DNA of 64,000 nt from JBALVT01 sp036960305 (GTDB taxonomy: Bacteria; Pseudomonadota; Gammaproteobacteria; Pseudomonadales; Halieaceae), in assembly GCA_036960305.1 (NCBI GenBank), contig JBALWA010000001.1:62001-126000 (forward strand), given 5' to 3'. Shown piece after piece: positions 45,686-53,470 of the stretch; position 1 is the stretch's first letter, and each line of letters starts with the position of its first letter. Made by a program: the position numbers and the translations under genes. The notes under the pieces were generated by a model. The model saw nothing but the letters and a program-made list of their open reading frames with translations. It was not told where the DNA came from and did not search any database.

Positions 45686-46798
45686 TTGACTGAAGCTAAC
45701 ACCACTCCCTGGCAGCGGTATCAGGCAGACCTGCAGCGCAATGATTTTTCGCACGACCCCGCCCAGGAGCAGGCAGTACGCCTGCTGCAGAACCTTTTTG
45801 AGCGCCTTGTAGAGCCCAATAATAGCGGCAAAGGTGGTATTGCCGGCTTGCTGCGGTGGTTTGGACGTGAAAACCGCGAGCCTGAAATCGGGCTGTATCT
45901 CTGGGGTGGAGTGGGTAGGGGGAAAACCTATCTGGTTGACACTTTTTACGATTGTATTCCCTTCAAGCAGAAACTACGGGTGCACTTTCATCGATTCATG
46001 CAGCGTGTACAGTCTGAATTGACTGCGCTGGAGGGCGAGAAAAACCCCCTTGAGATCGTTGCCGACCGTTTTTCTGCGGAGGCGCGAGTTATTTGTTTCG
46101 ACGAGTTTTTTGTGACCGATATCGCGGATGCCATGATTCTGGGTGGTTTGATGGAGGCCCTGTTTGAACGGGGCGTCACGCTGGTAGCGACCTCTAATAT
46201 TGTGCCCTCGGGCCTGTATGAAAATGGCCTGCAGCGGCAGCGGTTTTTGCCTGCTATTGCGTTGATCGAGCGGTACACCGACGTGGTGAACGTGGATGCT
46301 GGTGTGGATTATCGCCTGCGCACATTGGAGCAGGCCGAGCTGTATCACTACCCTCTTGATGAAGGGGCCAATCAGTCTCTGCAAGAGAGTTTCAGGCGGT
46401 TGGCGCCCGAAGCGGGAAAACATTGGGAGCGGGTTGAGATCAATGGCCGCTACCTGAGTTCGCGCTGCGTTGCAGATGATGTGATATGGTTCGATTTTAC
46501 CGAGTTGTGCGACGGGCCCAGATCCCAGAATGACTACATCGAGTTGGCGCGGATTTATCATGCTGTATTGATTTCCGATGTGCCGGTGATGGGGGTGGAT
46601 AGCGATGATCAGGCTCGTCGCTTTATCAATCTGGTGGACGAGTTTTACGATCGCAATGTCAAAGTTGTGATGACCGCTGCCGGCCCCTTGCTTGATTTAT
46701 ACAGTGGCGGAAGGCTGGAATTTGAGTTTCAGCGGACGATTTCAAGGCTACAGGAAATGCAATCCCACGAGTATTTGGCGAGGGAGCATAGGCCCTGA
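45686..46798 (+). CDS. zapE: Cell division ATPase ZapE
   Basis: AFG1-like P-loop ATPase that in E. coli acts at the division ring. The only start in keeping with the family length is TTG 45686 (370 aa), with a weak ribosome site. Walker A GGVGRGKT at 74-81; Walker B VICFDEFFVTD; the segment LVATSNIVPSGLYENGLQRQRFLPAI is a family signature. Normally found beside zapG and just before rplM-rpsI; the right side of that order is kept here. Confidence 0.9.
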   Translation: MTEANTTPWQRYQADLQRNDFSHDPAQEQAVRLLQNLFERLVEPNNSGKGGIAGLLRWFGRENREPEIGLYLWGGVGRGKTYLVDTFYDCIPFKQKLRVHFHRFMQRVQSELTALEGEKNPLEIVADRFSAEARVICFDEFFVTDIADAMILGGLMEALFERGVTLVATSNIVPSGLYENGLQRQRFLPAIALIERYTDVVNVDAGVDYRLRTLEQAELYHYPLDEGANQSLQESFRRLAPEAGKHWERVEINGRYLSSRCVADDVIWFDFTELCDGPRSQNDYIELARIYHAVLISDVPVMGVDSDDQARRFINLVDEFYDRNVKVVMTAAGPLLDLYSGGRLEFEFQRTISRLQEMQSHEYLAREHRP

Positions 46799-46875
46799 AT
46801 ACGGGCGCTGCAGAGAAATCCCACGTATTTTGCCTAAGTGCTGATTTTTCTTTAGTATTTCCTGTGAATATTAGC

Positions 46876-46904
46876 TTGAAATAGCGCCCATCATTGATTA
46901 GTAT
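46876..46904 (+). promoter_or_regulatory. Sigma-70 promoter of rplM-rpsI
   Basis: TTGAAA (46876-46881), 17-bp spacer, TAGTAT (46899-46904), then a GC-rich TCGCGTCC discriminator typical of growth-rate-controlled ribosomal promoters. About 35 bp upstream of the rplM start. Confidence 0.65.
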
Positions 46905-46945
46905 TCGCGTCCTTGAAATCGGACCAATCCACGAGACAGATATTG

Positions 46946-47374
46946 ATGAAAACTTTTAGTGCCAAAGCAGAAGATGTGGCCCGCGACTGGTTCGTGGTAG
47001 ACGCCGCTGACAAGACCTTGGGGCGCCTGGCAAGTGAAATTGCACACCGTTTACGCGGCAAGCATAAGGCTGAATATACTCCTCACGTTGATACTGGCGA
47101 TTACATCGTCGTGATCAATTGTGAAAAGGTTAGGGTGACCGGAGCCAAGACCACCGACAAAATGTACCATCACCACACGGGATACATCGGTGGTATCAAG
47201 TCGATTTCTTTCGAGAAGATGATCGATAAGGCCCCGGAGCGTGTCATCCAGAAGGCTGTTAAGGGCATGTTGCCGCGCAATCCCCTTGGGCGCGCTATGT
47301 TCAAGAAACTCAAAGTGTATGCGGGTAGCGAACACCCCCATACGGCACAACAGCCACTCGCACTGAATATTTAA
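46946..47374 (+). CDS. rplM: 50S ribosomal protein L13
   Basis: Early-assembly protein of the 50S subunit. Start ATG 46946 (MKTFSAKAEDVARDW), 142 aa, the usual length; earlier in-frame codons lie in the leader. Family hallmarks: VDAADKTLGRLASEIAHRLRGKHK, MYHHHTGYIGGIK and AVKGMLPRNPLGRAMFKKLKVYAG. Followed 13 bp later by rpsI. A leader of about 35 nt precedes it. Confidence 0.98.
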   Translation: MKTFSAKAEDVARDWFVVDAADKTLGRLASEIAHRLRGKHKAEYTPHVDTGDYIVVINCEKVRVTGAKTTDKMYHHHTGYIGGIKSISFEKMIDKAPERVIQKAVKGMLPRNPLGRAMFKKLKVYAGSEHPHTAQQPLALNI

Positions 47375-47387
47375 CGGATACTATTTT

Positions 47388-47780
47388 ATGTCAGCTACTC
47401 AATACTACGGCACAGGGCGTCGCAAGACTTCAACGGCTCGTGTTTTTCTTAAGAATGGTGGCGGTAATGTCACTGTTAACCAACGTCCGCTGGATGAGTA
47501 TTTTGGCCGGCAGGTTGCGCGAATGATTGTTCGTCAGCCTCTGGAGTTGGTAGACATGGTCGAAAAGTTTGATGTCAATATCACGGTTGCCGGCGGCGGA
47601 AGCTTTGGTCAGGCAGGCGCGATTCGTCACGGTATCACCCGTGCGTTGATGCAGTATGACGAGTCCCTGCGAGGCACCTTGCGTGCTGCTGGCTATGTGA
47701 CACGTGATGCGCGTGAAGTTGAGCGTAAGAAAGTCGGCCTGCGTAAGGCCCGTAAGAAGCCTCAGTTCTCCAAGCGTTAA
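47388..47780 (+). CDS. rpsI: 30S ribosomal protein S9
   Basis: A 130-aa protein of the small-subunit head; its C-terminal tail reaches the P-site tRNA. Hallmarks: YYGTGRRKTSTARVFL at the N-terminus, GGGSFGQAGAIRHGITRAL, and the basic tail ending KPQFSKR, whose final Arg contacts the tRNA. Cotranscribed with rplM and followed by a strong terminator. Confidence 0.98.
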   Translation: MSATQYYGTGRRKTSTARVFLKNGGGNVTVNQRPLDEYFGRQVARMIVRQPLELVDMVEKFDVNITVAGGGSFGQAGAIRHGITRALMQYDESLRGTLRAAGYVTRDAREVERKKVGLRKARKKPQFSKR

Positions 47781-47825
47781 ATCGTTTAGTTGCCTCGCTC
47801 CATGCGGGGTATACGAGAGTATTGG

Positions 47826-47861
47826 AAACGTCCGGGTTTGTAGCAAGCCGGACGTTTTTTT
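47826..47861 (+). terminator. Intrinsic terminator after rpsI
   Basis: AAACGTCCGG (47826-47835) pairs with CCGGACGTTT (47848-47857), followed by TTTTTTTA. A strong rho-independent terminator closing rplM-rpsI, so petA must have its own promoter in the remaining about 170 bp. Confidence 0.88.
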
Positions 47862-47939
47862 ATGTCTGGGGTAATATCAACCGGCGGGGCCATTCTGGCG
47901 CTCGTGCTCAGTAATAACAGGGGTTTTCCTTGTAACACA

Positions 47940-47970
47940 GGGGCAAAATCATTACCATTTGCCCCGTTTT
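47940..47970 (+). repeat. Hairpin upstream of petA
   Basis: GGGGCAAA (47940-47947) pairs with TTTGCCCC (47958-47965), 10-base loop, followed by GTTTTG. It stands about 65 bp before petA. TTGTAA (47931-47936) and a loop TACCAT at 17-bp spacing resemble a promoter overlapping the repeat, so it may be an operator or leader hairpin; a weak terminator is the alternative. Confidence 0.4.
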
Positions 47971-48034
47971 GTGCCGACTGGCCTCCAAGAGCCAGATTCG
48001 ACAGTTCGAAGACTAGAAATCAGGGGAGAGAAGC

Positions 48035-48631
48035 ATGAGTAGCGATGGTGTAAATACCGGCAGGAGACGCTTTCTGACGGCGGCCACGAGTGCGGTAGGT
48101 GTTGCAGGTGCCGTGGGCATCGCTGTGCCATTTGTGGGCTCCTGGAACCCCTCTGCAAAAGCTAAGGCAGCTGGTGCGCCCGTAAAGGCGGATATCGGCA
48201 AGATAGAGCCGGGCCAGATGATTGTTGTTGAATGGCGCGGGAAGCCCGTCTACGTCCTTAATCGCACTGCCTCGCAGCTTGAAAATCTCGCATCCCTGAA
48301 CAGTGAATTGAAAGACCCGGATTCCGTTGTTTCGAAACAGCCCGCCTATATTGAAGGAATCGCCCGGGCTATACGCCCCGAGTTATTGGTTGTCGAAGGC
48401 CTCTGCACCCACCTGGGTTGCGCGCCAAAATTTCGCCCTGAGGTAGGAGCAGCAGACCTGGGCGGAGACGAGTGGCTGGGCGGCTTTTTCTGTCCTTGTC
48501 ACGGTTCAAAGTTTGACCTGTCTGGCCGCGTTTATGCGGGTGTACCGGCTTCTGCCAATCTTGTGGTGCCACCCCATTCATTCGAGGGTGACAATATTCT
48601 GGTAATTGGCGTGGATTCGGAGGCTACCTGA
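48035..48631 (+). CDS. petA: Ubiquinol-cytochrome c reductase iron-sulfur (Rieske) subunit
   Basis: Rieske protein of the bc1 complex, passing electrons from ubiquinol to cytochrome c1. 198 aa. N-terminal Tat-type anchor with GRRRFLT followed by a helix (about 13-35). The [2Fe-2S] ligands are in CTHLGC (Cys124, His126, Cys129) and CPCHG (Cys153, Cys155, His156). ATG follows GGGGAGAG. The stop overlaps the next gene by one base. Confidence 0.97.
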   Translation: MSSDGVNTGRRRFLTAATSAVGVAGAVGIAVPFVGSWNPSAKAKAAGAPVKADIGKIEPGQMIVVEWRGKPVYVLNRTASQLENLASLNSELKDPDSVVSKQPAYIEGIARAIRPELLVVEGLCTHLGCAPKFRPEVGAADLGGDEWLGGFFCPCHGSKFDLSGRVYAGVPASANLVVPPHSFEGDNILVIGVDSEAT

Positions 48632-50670
48632 TGAACAATATGCTTATTGGATTACGTGACTGGGTTGATGCTCGCCTGCCGATTATGCGCGCGTGGGATA
48701 CCCACATGGGCAAGTACTATGCGCCCAAGAACTTTAACTTCTGGTATTTCTTCGGTGTCTTGTCCCTGGTGGTACTGGTCAACCAGCTGCTGACGGGTGT
48801 CTGGCTGACCATGAGCTTTAACCCCAGCTCTGAGGGCGCCTTTGCCTCGGTCGAATACATCATGCGCGACGTGGATTTTGGCTGGATTATCCGCTATTTG
48901 CACTCCACGGGGGCCTCCGCGTTCTTCCTCGTTATTTATCTGCACATGTTCCGAGCGATGTTGTACGGCTCGTACAAAAAGCCCCGTGAACTGATCTGGA
49001 TCTTTGGCATGCTGATTTTTGTTGTGCTGATGGCCGAAGCCTTTGTGGGCTATGTCCTGCCCTGGGGTCAAATGTCTTACTGGGGTGCCCAGGTGATTAT
49101 CTCCCTGTTTGGCGCTATTCCGGTGGTGGGCGAGGATCTGGTGACCTGGATTCGTGGTGACTACCTGATTTCCGGCATTACCCTCAATCGTTTTTTCGCT
49201 CTGCACGTGGTGGCACTGCCGATTATTCTGTTGGCGCTGGTGGTACTACACCTGTTGGCATTGCACGAAGTGGGTTCCAATAATCCCGATGGTGTGGATA
49301 TCAAAAAATACAAGGATGATAAGGGTGTGCCCCTCGATGGCATCGCTTTTCACCCCTATTACACTGTGCATGACCTCCAAGCGATCGGTGTGTTCCTCTT
49401 TGTGTTCTGTTTCATAGTGTTCTTTATGCCGGAAATGGGCGGTTATTTCCTTGAATTTGCCAATTTCGAAGAGGCGAATGCCCTGAAGACGCCCGAGCAT
49501 ATTGCGCCGGTATGGTATTTCACGCCGTTTTATTCTGTGTTGCGTGCGGTGCCGGACAAGTTCTGGGGCTTTATCGCCTTTGCTGCGTCTGTTGCCGTTC
49601 CCTTCATGCTGCCATGGCTGGATCGCAGCCCGGTCAAATCCTGGCGCTACCGCGGTAATATGACCAAGATAAGCCTGATCGTCTTTGTGGCTACCTTCTT
49701 GATCCTTGGCGTTCTGGGTGTGAAGTCTCCGACGCCAGCGAGAACCTTTCTTGCCCAGATCTGTTCCATAATTTACTTCGGGTTCTTCCTGCTGATGCCT
49801 ATCTGGACATCTATGGAGAAGGTTAAGCCGGTACCGGATCGGGTGACTACTGACGGCGGTATTGGGCTCTTGGGTAGTATCGTCGGTCTGGTTCTGATTC
49901 TGGCGTTGACTGTCTTGCCTCTCAAGGCCGTGGGTTCCGAGTCCAGCTTCAATTGTGGCAGCATGCCCTGCGACGAATTTACCGCCGATCCCAGGGATAA
50001 GGCGTCTTTGCAAAGTGGCGCCAAGATGTATATGAACTACTGCCTGGGGTGTCACTCCATGCAATACTCGCGCTACAACCGCGTTGCCTCCGATCTTGGG
50101 ATTCCCGAGGACATGATGCAGGGTAACCTGATCTTTGATCCCGATCTCAAGATAGGTTCGCTGATGCACAGCCCAATGGATGTGCGCACTGCTAAAGTCT
50201 GGTTTGGGGCGGCGCCGCCGGACCTGACATTGGCTTCCAGAGCGAGGCAGCCGGAGTGGTTGTACACTTACCTGCGTACCTTTTACAAAGACGAAAGCCG
50301 CCCTTATGGCGTAAACAACAAGGTTTTCAAGGACGTGGGTATGCCTCACGTTATGTTGGAACTCCAAGGTATGCAGGAATGTGCCATGGGGCCTGTAACG
50401 GCGCATAATGGCGGTGTAAAGCGTGATCCGCTCACTGGCGAGGATATCCTGGAAGATGCCTGTGGTCAGTTTACCGTGGCTGCAGCGGGCGCTATGACGC
50501 CTGAGGAGTATGATACTGCGATTTACGACCTGGTGAACTTTATGGCCTACACGGCCGATCCGGTCGTTGTGGATCGTCATCGAATCGGAACGTTTGTTCT
50601 GCTGTTTATTACTTTGTTCTTTGTATTGGCCTGGTTGCTCAACCGCGAATACTGGAAGGACGTACACTAA
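48631..50670 (+). CDS. Fused cytochrome b / cytochrome c1 of the bc1 complex
   Basis: A single 679-aa frame that encodes both membrane cytochromes, normally petB and petC. Residues 1 to about 405 are a complete cytochrome b: haem-ligand histidines in RYLHSTGAS-IYLHMF and FFALHVVALP-VLHLLALH, and the Qo motif PVWY, the form usual in beta/gammaproteobacteria. After KPVPDRVTTD comes a signal-like helix (about 412-432) with a likely cleavage after AVG (about 435), then cytochrome c1 with haem motif CLGCH (Cys471, Cys474, His475) and a C-terminal anchor (about 652-672). The layout resembles fbcH of Bradyrhizobium, a precursor cleaved into two subunits. No stop codon occurs at the junction. Confidence 0.92.
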   Translation: MNNMLIGLRDWVDARLPIMRAWDTHMGKYYAPKNFNFWYFFGVLSLVVLVNQLLTGVWLTMSFNPSSEGAFASVEYIMRDVDFGWIIRYLHSTGASAFFLVIYLHMFRAMLYGSYKKPRELIWIFGMLIFVVLMAEAFVGYVLPWGQMSYWGAQVIISLFGAIPVVGEDLVTWIRGDYLISGITLNRFFALHVVALPIILLALVVLHLLALHEVGSNNPDGVDIKKYKDDKGVPLDGIAFHPYYTVHDLQAIGVFLFVFCFIVFFMPEMGGYFLEFANFEEANALKTPEHIAPVWYFTPFYSVLRAVPDKFWGFIAFAASVAVPFMLPWLDRSPVKSWRYRGNMTKISLIVFVATFLILGVLGVKSPTPARTFLAQICSIIYFGFFLLMPIWTSMEKVKPVPDRVTTDGGIGLLGSIVGLVLILALTVLPLKAVGSESSFNCGSMPCDEFTADPRDKASLQSGAKMYMNYCLGCHSMQYSRYNRVASDLGIPEDMMQGNLIFDPDLKIGSLMHSPMDVRTAKVWFGAAPPDLTLASRARQPEWLYTYLRTFYKDESRPYGVNNKVFKDVGMPHVMLELQGMQECAMGPVTAHNGGVKRDPLTGEDILEDACGQFTVAAAGAMTPEEYDTAIYDLVNFMAYTADPVVVDRHRIGTFVLLFITLFFVLAWLLNREYWKDVH

Positions 50671-50753
50671 AACCGGCATTGGCTGGAAGAGGCAGTGTGG
50701 CCTGTAGCCGCGCTGCCTGTTAACTGTTTAATTATAAACACTGAGGAACCCTC

Positions 50754-51386
50754 ATGGGCGTAGTGGCAAAGCGGTCTTCGATGACCTTTTACACTGATAA
50801 TACGAGTCATTACAGTCATAGAGTGCGCATTGTGCTCGCTGAGAAAGGGGTGACTGTGGATATGATAGAGGTTGATAGCGCTCATCCGCCGGCAGAATTG
50901 GCCGAGTTGAACCCTTACAACTCTCTGCCTACACTGGTCGACCGTGATCTGATTTTGTATGAGTCGAAGGTCATGATGGAATATCTGGATGAGCGATTTC
51001 CCCACCCGCCACTGTTGCCCGTTTACCCGGTAGCCAGGGCTGAAAGTCGCCTCTATATACATCGTATCGAAAAAGACTGGTCTAATCTTGTCGACTCCAT
51101 CCTGCATTCCCGCAGCGAGAACGTTGTCAGTAAAAGCAGTAAAGAGTTGCTCGAGAGCATCACGGCGATAGCGCCAATTTTTTCTGAAAAGCCCTTTTTC
51201 ATGAGCGAAGAATTCACGCTGGTCGATTGCGTTATTGCACCCATTTTGTGGCGCTTACCTGCGTTGGGTATCGATGTTCGGTCGAACAAGCAAACCAAGC
51301 CATTGTTGACCTACATGGACACATTATTTGATCGCGAGTCCTTTCAAGCCAGCTTGTCAGAGCAGGAAAGGGAGATGCGCCTCTAA
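50754..51386 (+). CDS. sspA: Stringent starvation protein A
   Basis: GST-fold protein without enzymatic activity that binds RNA polymerase and alters transcription in starvation and acid stress. 210 aa, ATG after GAGGAA. N-terminal thioredoxin-like half with MTFYTDNTSHYSHRVRIVLAEKGV and NPYNSLPTLVDRDLILYES; C-terminal helical half with FTLVDCVIAPILWRLPALGI. Downstream of bc1 and 29 bp before sspB, the usual order. Confidence 0.95.
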   Translation: MGVVAKRSSMTFYTDNTSHYSHRVRIVLAEKGVTVDMIEVDSAHPPAELAELNPYNSLPTLVDRDLILYESKVMMEYLDERFPHPPLLPVYPVARAESRLYIHRIEKDWSNLVDSILHSRSENVVSKSSKELLESITAIAPIFSEKPFFMSEEFTLVDCVIAPILWRLPALGIDVRSNKQTKPLLTYMDTLFDRESFQASLSEQEREMRL

Positions 51387-51415
51387 GGCGCTTTCCAGGT
51401 ATTACGAGTCGCCAC

Positions 51416-51811
51416 ATGACACCCAGTCGCCCCTACATTATGCGCGCCCTGTATGAGTGGATTGTCGATAATGACTGCACTCCCTACATGCTGGTAGACG
51501 CCATGCTGGAGAATGTCATGGTGCCCCAGCAATTTGTCAAAGATGGCCAGATCGTTCTGAATATTTCCCCGGGTGCGGTGGTAGAGCTCAATATAGCCAA
51601 CGATGCGGTGAGCTTCAATGGCCGTTTTGGTGGTGTAGCGACAGATATTTATGTGCCGGCGGCGGCGGTTATTGGTATTTATGCCAGGGAAAACGGCCAG
51701 GGAATGGTCTTTGATGCGGAAGAGGGTTCTGATGACGACACGCCGCCTGAAGACGGTGGGTCTTCCCCAGCTCGCCCGGAGGGCCGGCCGTCGCTCAAAG
51801 TCGTGAAGTAG
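51416..51811 (+). CDS. sspB: ClpXP adaptor protein SspB
   Basis: Brings ssrA-tagged peptides to ClpXP. 131 aa: substrate-binding domain (1-110) starting RPYIMRALYEWIVDNDCTPYMLVDA and containing NISPGAVVELNI and FNGRFGG, a flexible acidic linker, and the ClpX-docking tail RPSLKVVK at the very end. Paired with sspA as in most gammaproteobacteria; convergent with dolP after 34 bp. Confidence 0.96.
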   Translation: MTPSRPYIMRALYEWIVDNDCTPYMLVDAMLENVMVPQQFVKDGQIVLNISPGAVVELNIANDAVSFNGRFGGVATDIYVPAAAVIGIYARENGQGMVFDAEEGSDDDTPPEDGGSSPARPEGRPSLKVVK

Positions 51812-51845
51812 AAATATTTACGGGCAGAGTCACCGTGAAGAGTTT

Positions 51846-52418
51846 TTAATCCAGAATTTCGAAAATTCGCACTACCCGCTGTACACCGGATATGCTGGCC
51901 GCAGTGTCTGCTATCCGATCGGCTTCAGCCCGGGTTGCCAAGCCCATAAGGTAGACCACACCATTTTCGGTGACAACCTTGACGCGACCCCCTTCTATGC
52001 CCGAATTGCCCAGTAAATAGCTCTTAACCTTGGTTGTTATCCAGGCATCACTGCTTCTCGTCATTGTCGAGGTGGGGGCGGAGACTTCCAACTCGTTGTA
52101 GATTCTTCGGACATTGCGGATTTTTCTCACCACATCTGTGGCCTGGCTTTTTAGGGCTTCACTGTGGACCTGGCCGGCCAGCAGAACATAACCGTTGTAG
52201 CTGACCACGACCAGGTGAGCCTCGTCGAAGGAATCATTGGCCGCGCGTATATTTACCACGGCTTTGGTTTCGATACTCTCATCCTCCATTTGTTGGCCCA
52301 TGGTACGTTCCCCGGGGTCGTCCTCCATGGTGTTTGACTCCATCGTGGCCAGAAAGCTGCCACAACCAGCGAGTGTCATGCTGGTGCATAGGAGAATGAG
52401 AGTAAGCACGTTTTTCAT
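51846..52418 (-). CDS. dolP: Dual BON-domain lipoprotein (DolP/YraP-like)
   Basis: Outer-membrane lipoprotein that helps envelope integrity and BAM function in E. coli. 190 aa: lipoprotein signal MKNVLTLILLCTSMTLAGC with Cys19, then two BON domains, about 45-110 (VVVSYNGYVLLAGQV) and 120-190 (KVVTENGVVYLMGLATRAEAD). Lies 3 bp downstream of the DiaA-like gene; the same yraN-diaA-dolP order occurs in E. coli. Confidence 0.93.
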   Translation of the reverse strand: MKNVLTLILLCTSMTLAGCGSFLATMESNTMEDDPGERTMGQQMEDESIETKAVVNIRAANDSFDEAHLVVVSYNGYVLLAGQVHSEALKSQATDVVRKIRNVRRIYNELEVSAPTSTMTRSSDAWITTKVKSYLLGNSGIEGGRVKVVTENGVVYLMGLATRAEADRIADTAASISGVQRVVRIFEILD

Positions 52419-52421
52419 TGT

Positions 52422-53048
52422 CTATTCCTGGTCGTAACTGCCAAAGAGACTGAGTTCAATCATTTCGCAAAGGCACTGGATGATCATCGTGTGAATTTCA
52501 ATAATGCGAGGCTGTCGCGCCGCGTCCACAGAGAGTTCCAGGTCCTGGTCGCTGAGCAATTGGCCCAGTTGTATATTGTTATCGCTATTGGTCAACACTA
52601 CAACGGACATATTTCGGTCTTTAGCTGCTTGAATTCCCCTGATGAGGTTGTTGTGGAGGCTTCCGCTCGCCAGGCAGACCAGGATGTCGCCTGAGTGGCC
52701 CAACGCGCCAATTTGGCGGGCGAAGATATCATCGATGTCACTGCTTGTTGCTATAGCTGTTAGGCTCGCGGCATCCAGGCCCAGTGATATCGCGGGGAGA
52801 GCGGGCCGTTCGTGCTCGAATCGATTGAGTAGGTTGCACACAAGAAGCTGTGCCAGGGCGCCATCGGGGCCATTGCCACAGGCGATGATTTTCCTGTCCT
52901 GCAGCAGGGCTTCCGTCATAAGTTGACTGCCCTTTTCTATGGGGTCTGCAAGGCTGTCAACCGACATGGCTATTAACTCAATAGCCTGCTGAAAGTTCTC
53001 GGCAATGCGTTGGTAGTAATCCATTTCCTTGAGTACCTCGTCACTCAT
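52422..53048 (-). CDS. SIS-domain protein (DiaA/GmhA-like)
   Basis: A 208-aa single SIS-domain protein in the position of E. coli diaA, a DnaA-binding replication-timing protein. Starts considered: ATG 53048 (MSDEVLKEMDYYQ) or ATG 53024; neither has an ideal ribosome site. Compared with DiaA, the first loop reads CGNGPDGALAQLL rather than CGNGTSAANAQHF, and the second loop CLASGSLHNNLI rather than the STRGNSRDI type. FETERPSLPAI-like FEHERPALPAISL and the C-terminal IIEIHTMIIQCLCEMIE agree. A structural DiaA role is likely; isomerase activity is doubtful. Confidence 0.85.
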   Translation of the reverse strand: MSDEVLKEMDYYQRIAENFQQAIELIAMSVDSLADPIEKGSQLMTEALLQDRKIIACGNGPDGALAQLLVCNLLNRFEHERPALPAISLGLDAASLTAIATSSDIDDIFARQIGALGHSGDILVCLASGSLHNNLIRGIQAAKDRNMSVVVLTNSDNNIQLGQLLSDQDLELSVDAARQPRIIEIHTMIIQCLCEMIELSLFGSYDQE

Positions 53049-53064
53049 CCTGTAATGGCCGCAG

Positions 53065-53424
53065 TCATGCGGTAAAAGCCGACCTGATCCAGTTGGCGGC
53101 CAGTGTATTGTCAGATTTTCGCGGCTCGAAGGCAATAACGTCAAATCGACAGCGAATATTATTCCACTTCGGGTTAGCCCGAAGATACAATTGCGCAGTG
53201 CGCACTATGCGTTGCTGCTTGCGTCTATCGACGGAAGCGGCAGCGCTGGCGAAACTGCGGTGTTTGCGTGCCCGCACTTCCAGAAAAACCAGGCATTGAT
53301 TGTCCAGTGCGATGATGTCGATTTCGCCTGTTTTGCGAGAAAAGTTTCTTGAAAGAATTTGTACGCCCTCATTAGTGAGCAGCGCAATCGCCTTATCCTC
53401 GTAGTTGTCCCCTATTGCTCTCAT
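53065..53424 (-). CDS. yraN: YraN/UPF0102 nuclease-fold protein
   Basis: A 119-aa endonuclease-fold protein of unknown role, start ATG 53424 after GGAG. The PD-(D/E)xK-type core is visible: NFSRKTGEIDIIALDNQCLVFLEVRAR, giving Glu, Asp and ExR residues, then SVDRRKQQRIVRTAQLYL and RFDVIAFE. A longer frame upstream (to 53526) is not supported. Lies between lpoA and the DiaA-like gene, the standard location. Confidence 0.92.
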   Translation of the reverse strand: MRAIGDNYEDKAIALLTNEGVQILSRNFSRKTGEIDIIALDNQCLVFLEVRARKHRSFASAAASVDRRKQQRIVRTAQLYLRANPKWNNIRCRFDVIAFEPRKSDNTLAANWIRSAFTA

Positions 53425-53470
53425 TTCCGCTGGGCTCCTGGCTAGTATGGTTAACTTTGTGCCAGTGTAG

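Noticed and set aside
49510..49530. PVWY in place of PEWY at the Qo site of cytochrome b
   Set aside because: I considered it unusual, but PVWY is known from beta- and gammaproteobacterial cytochrome b, so it is lineage-typical.
49246..50679. 477-codon open frame on the minus strand opposite the cytochrome b/c1 gene
   Set aside because: It is the antisense of a strong coding gene, has low-complexity His/Gln-rich translation and no family resemblance.
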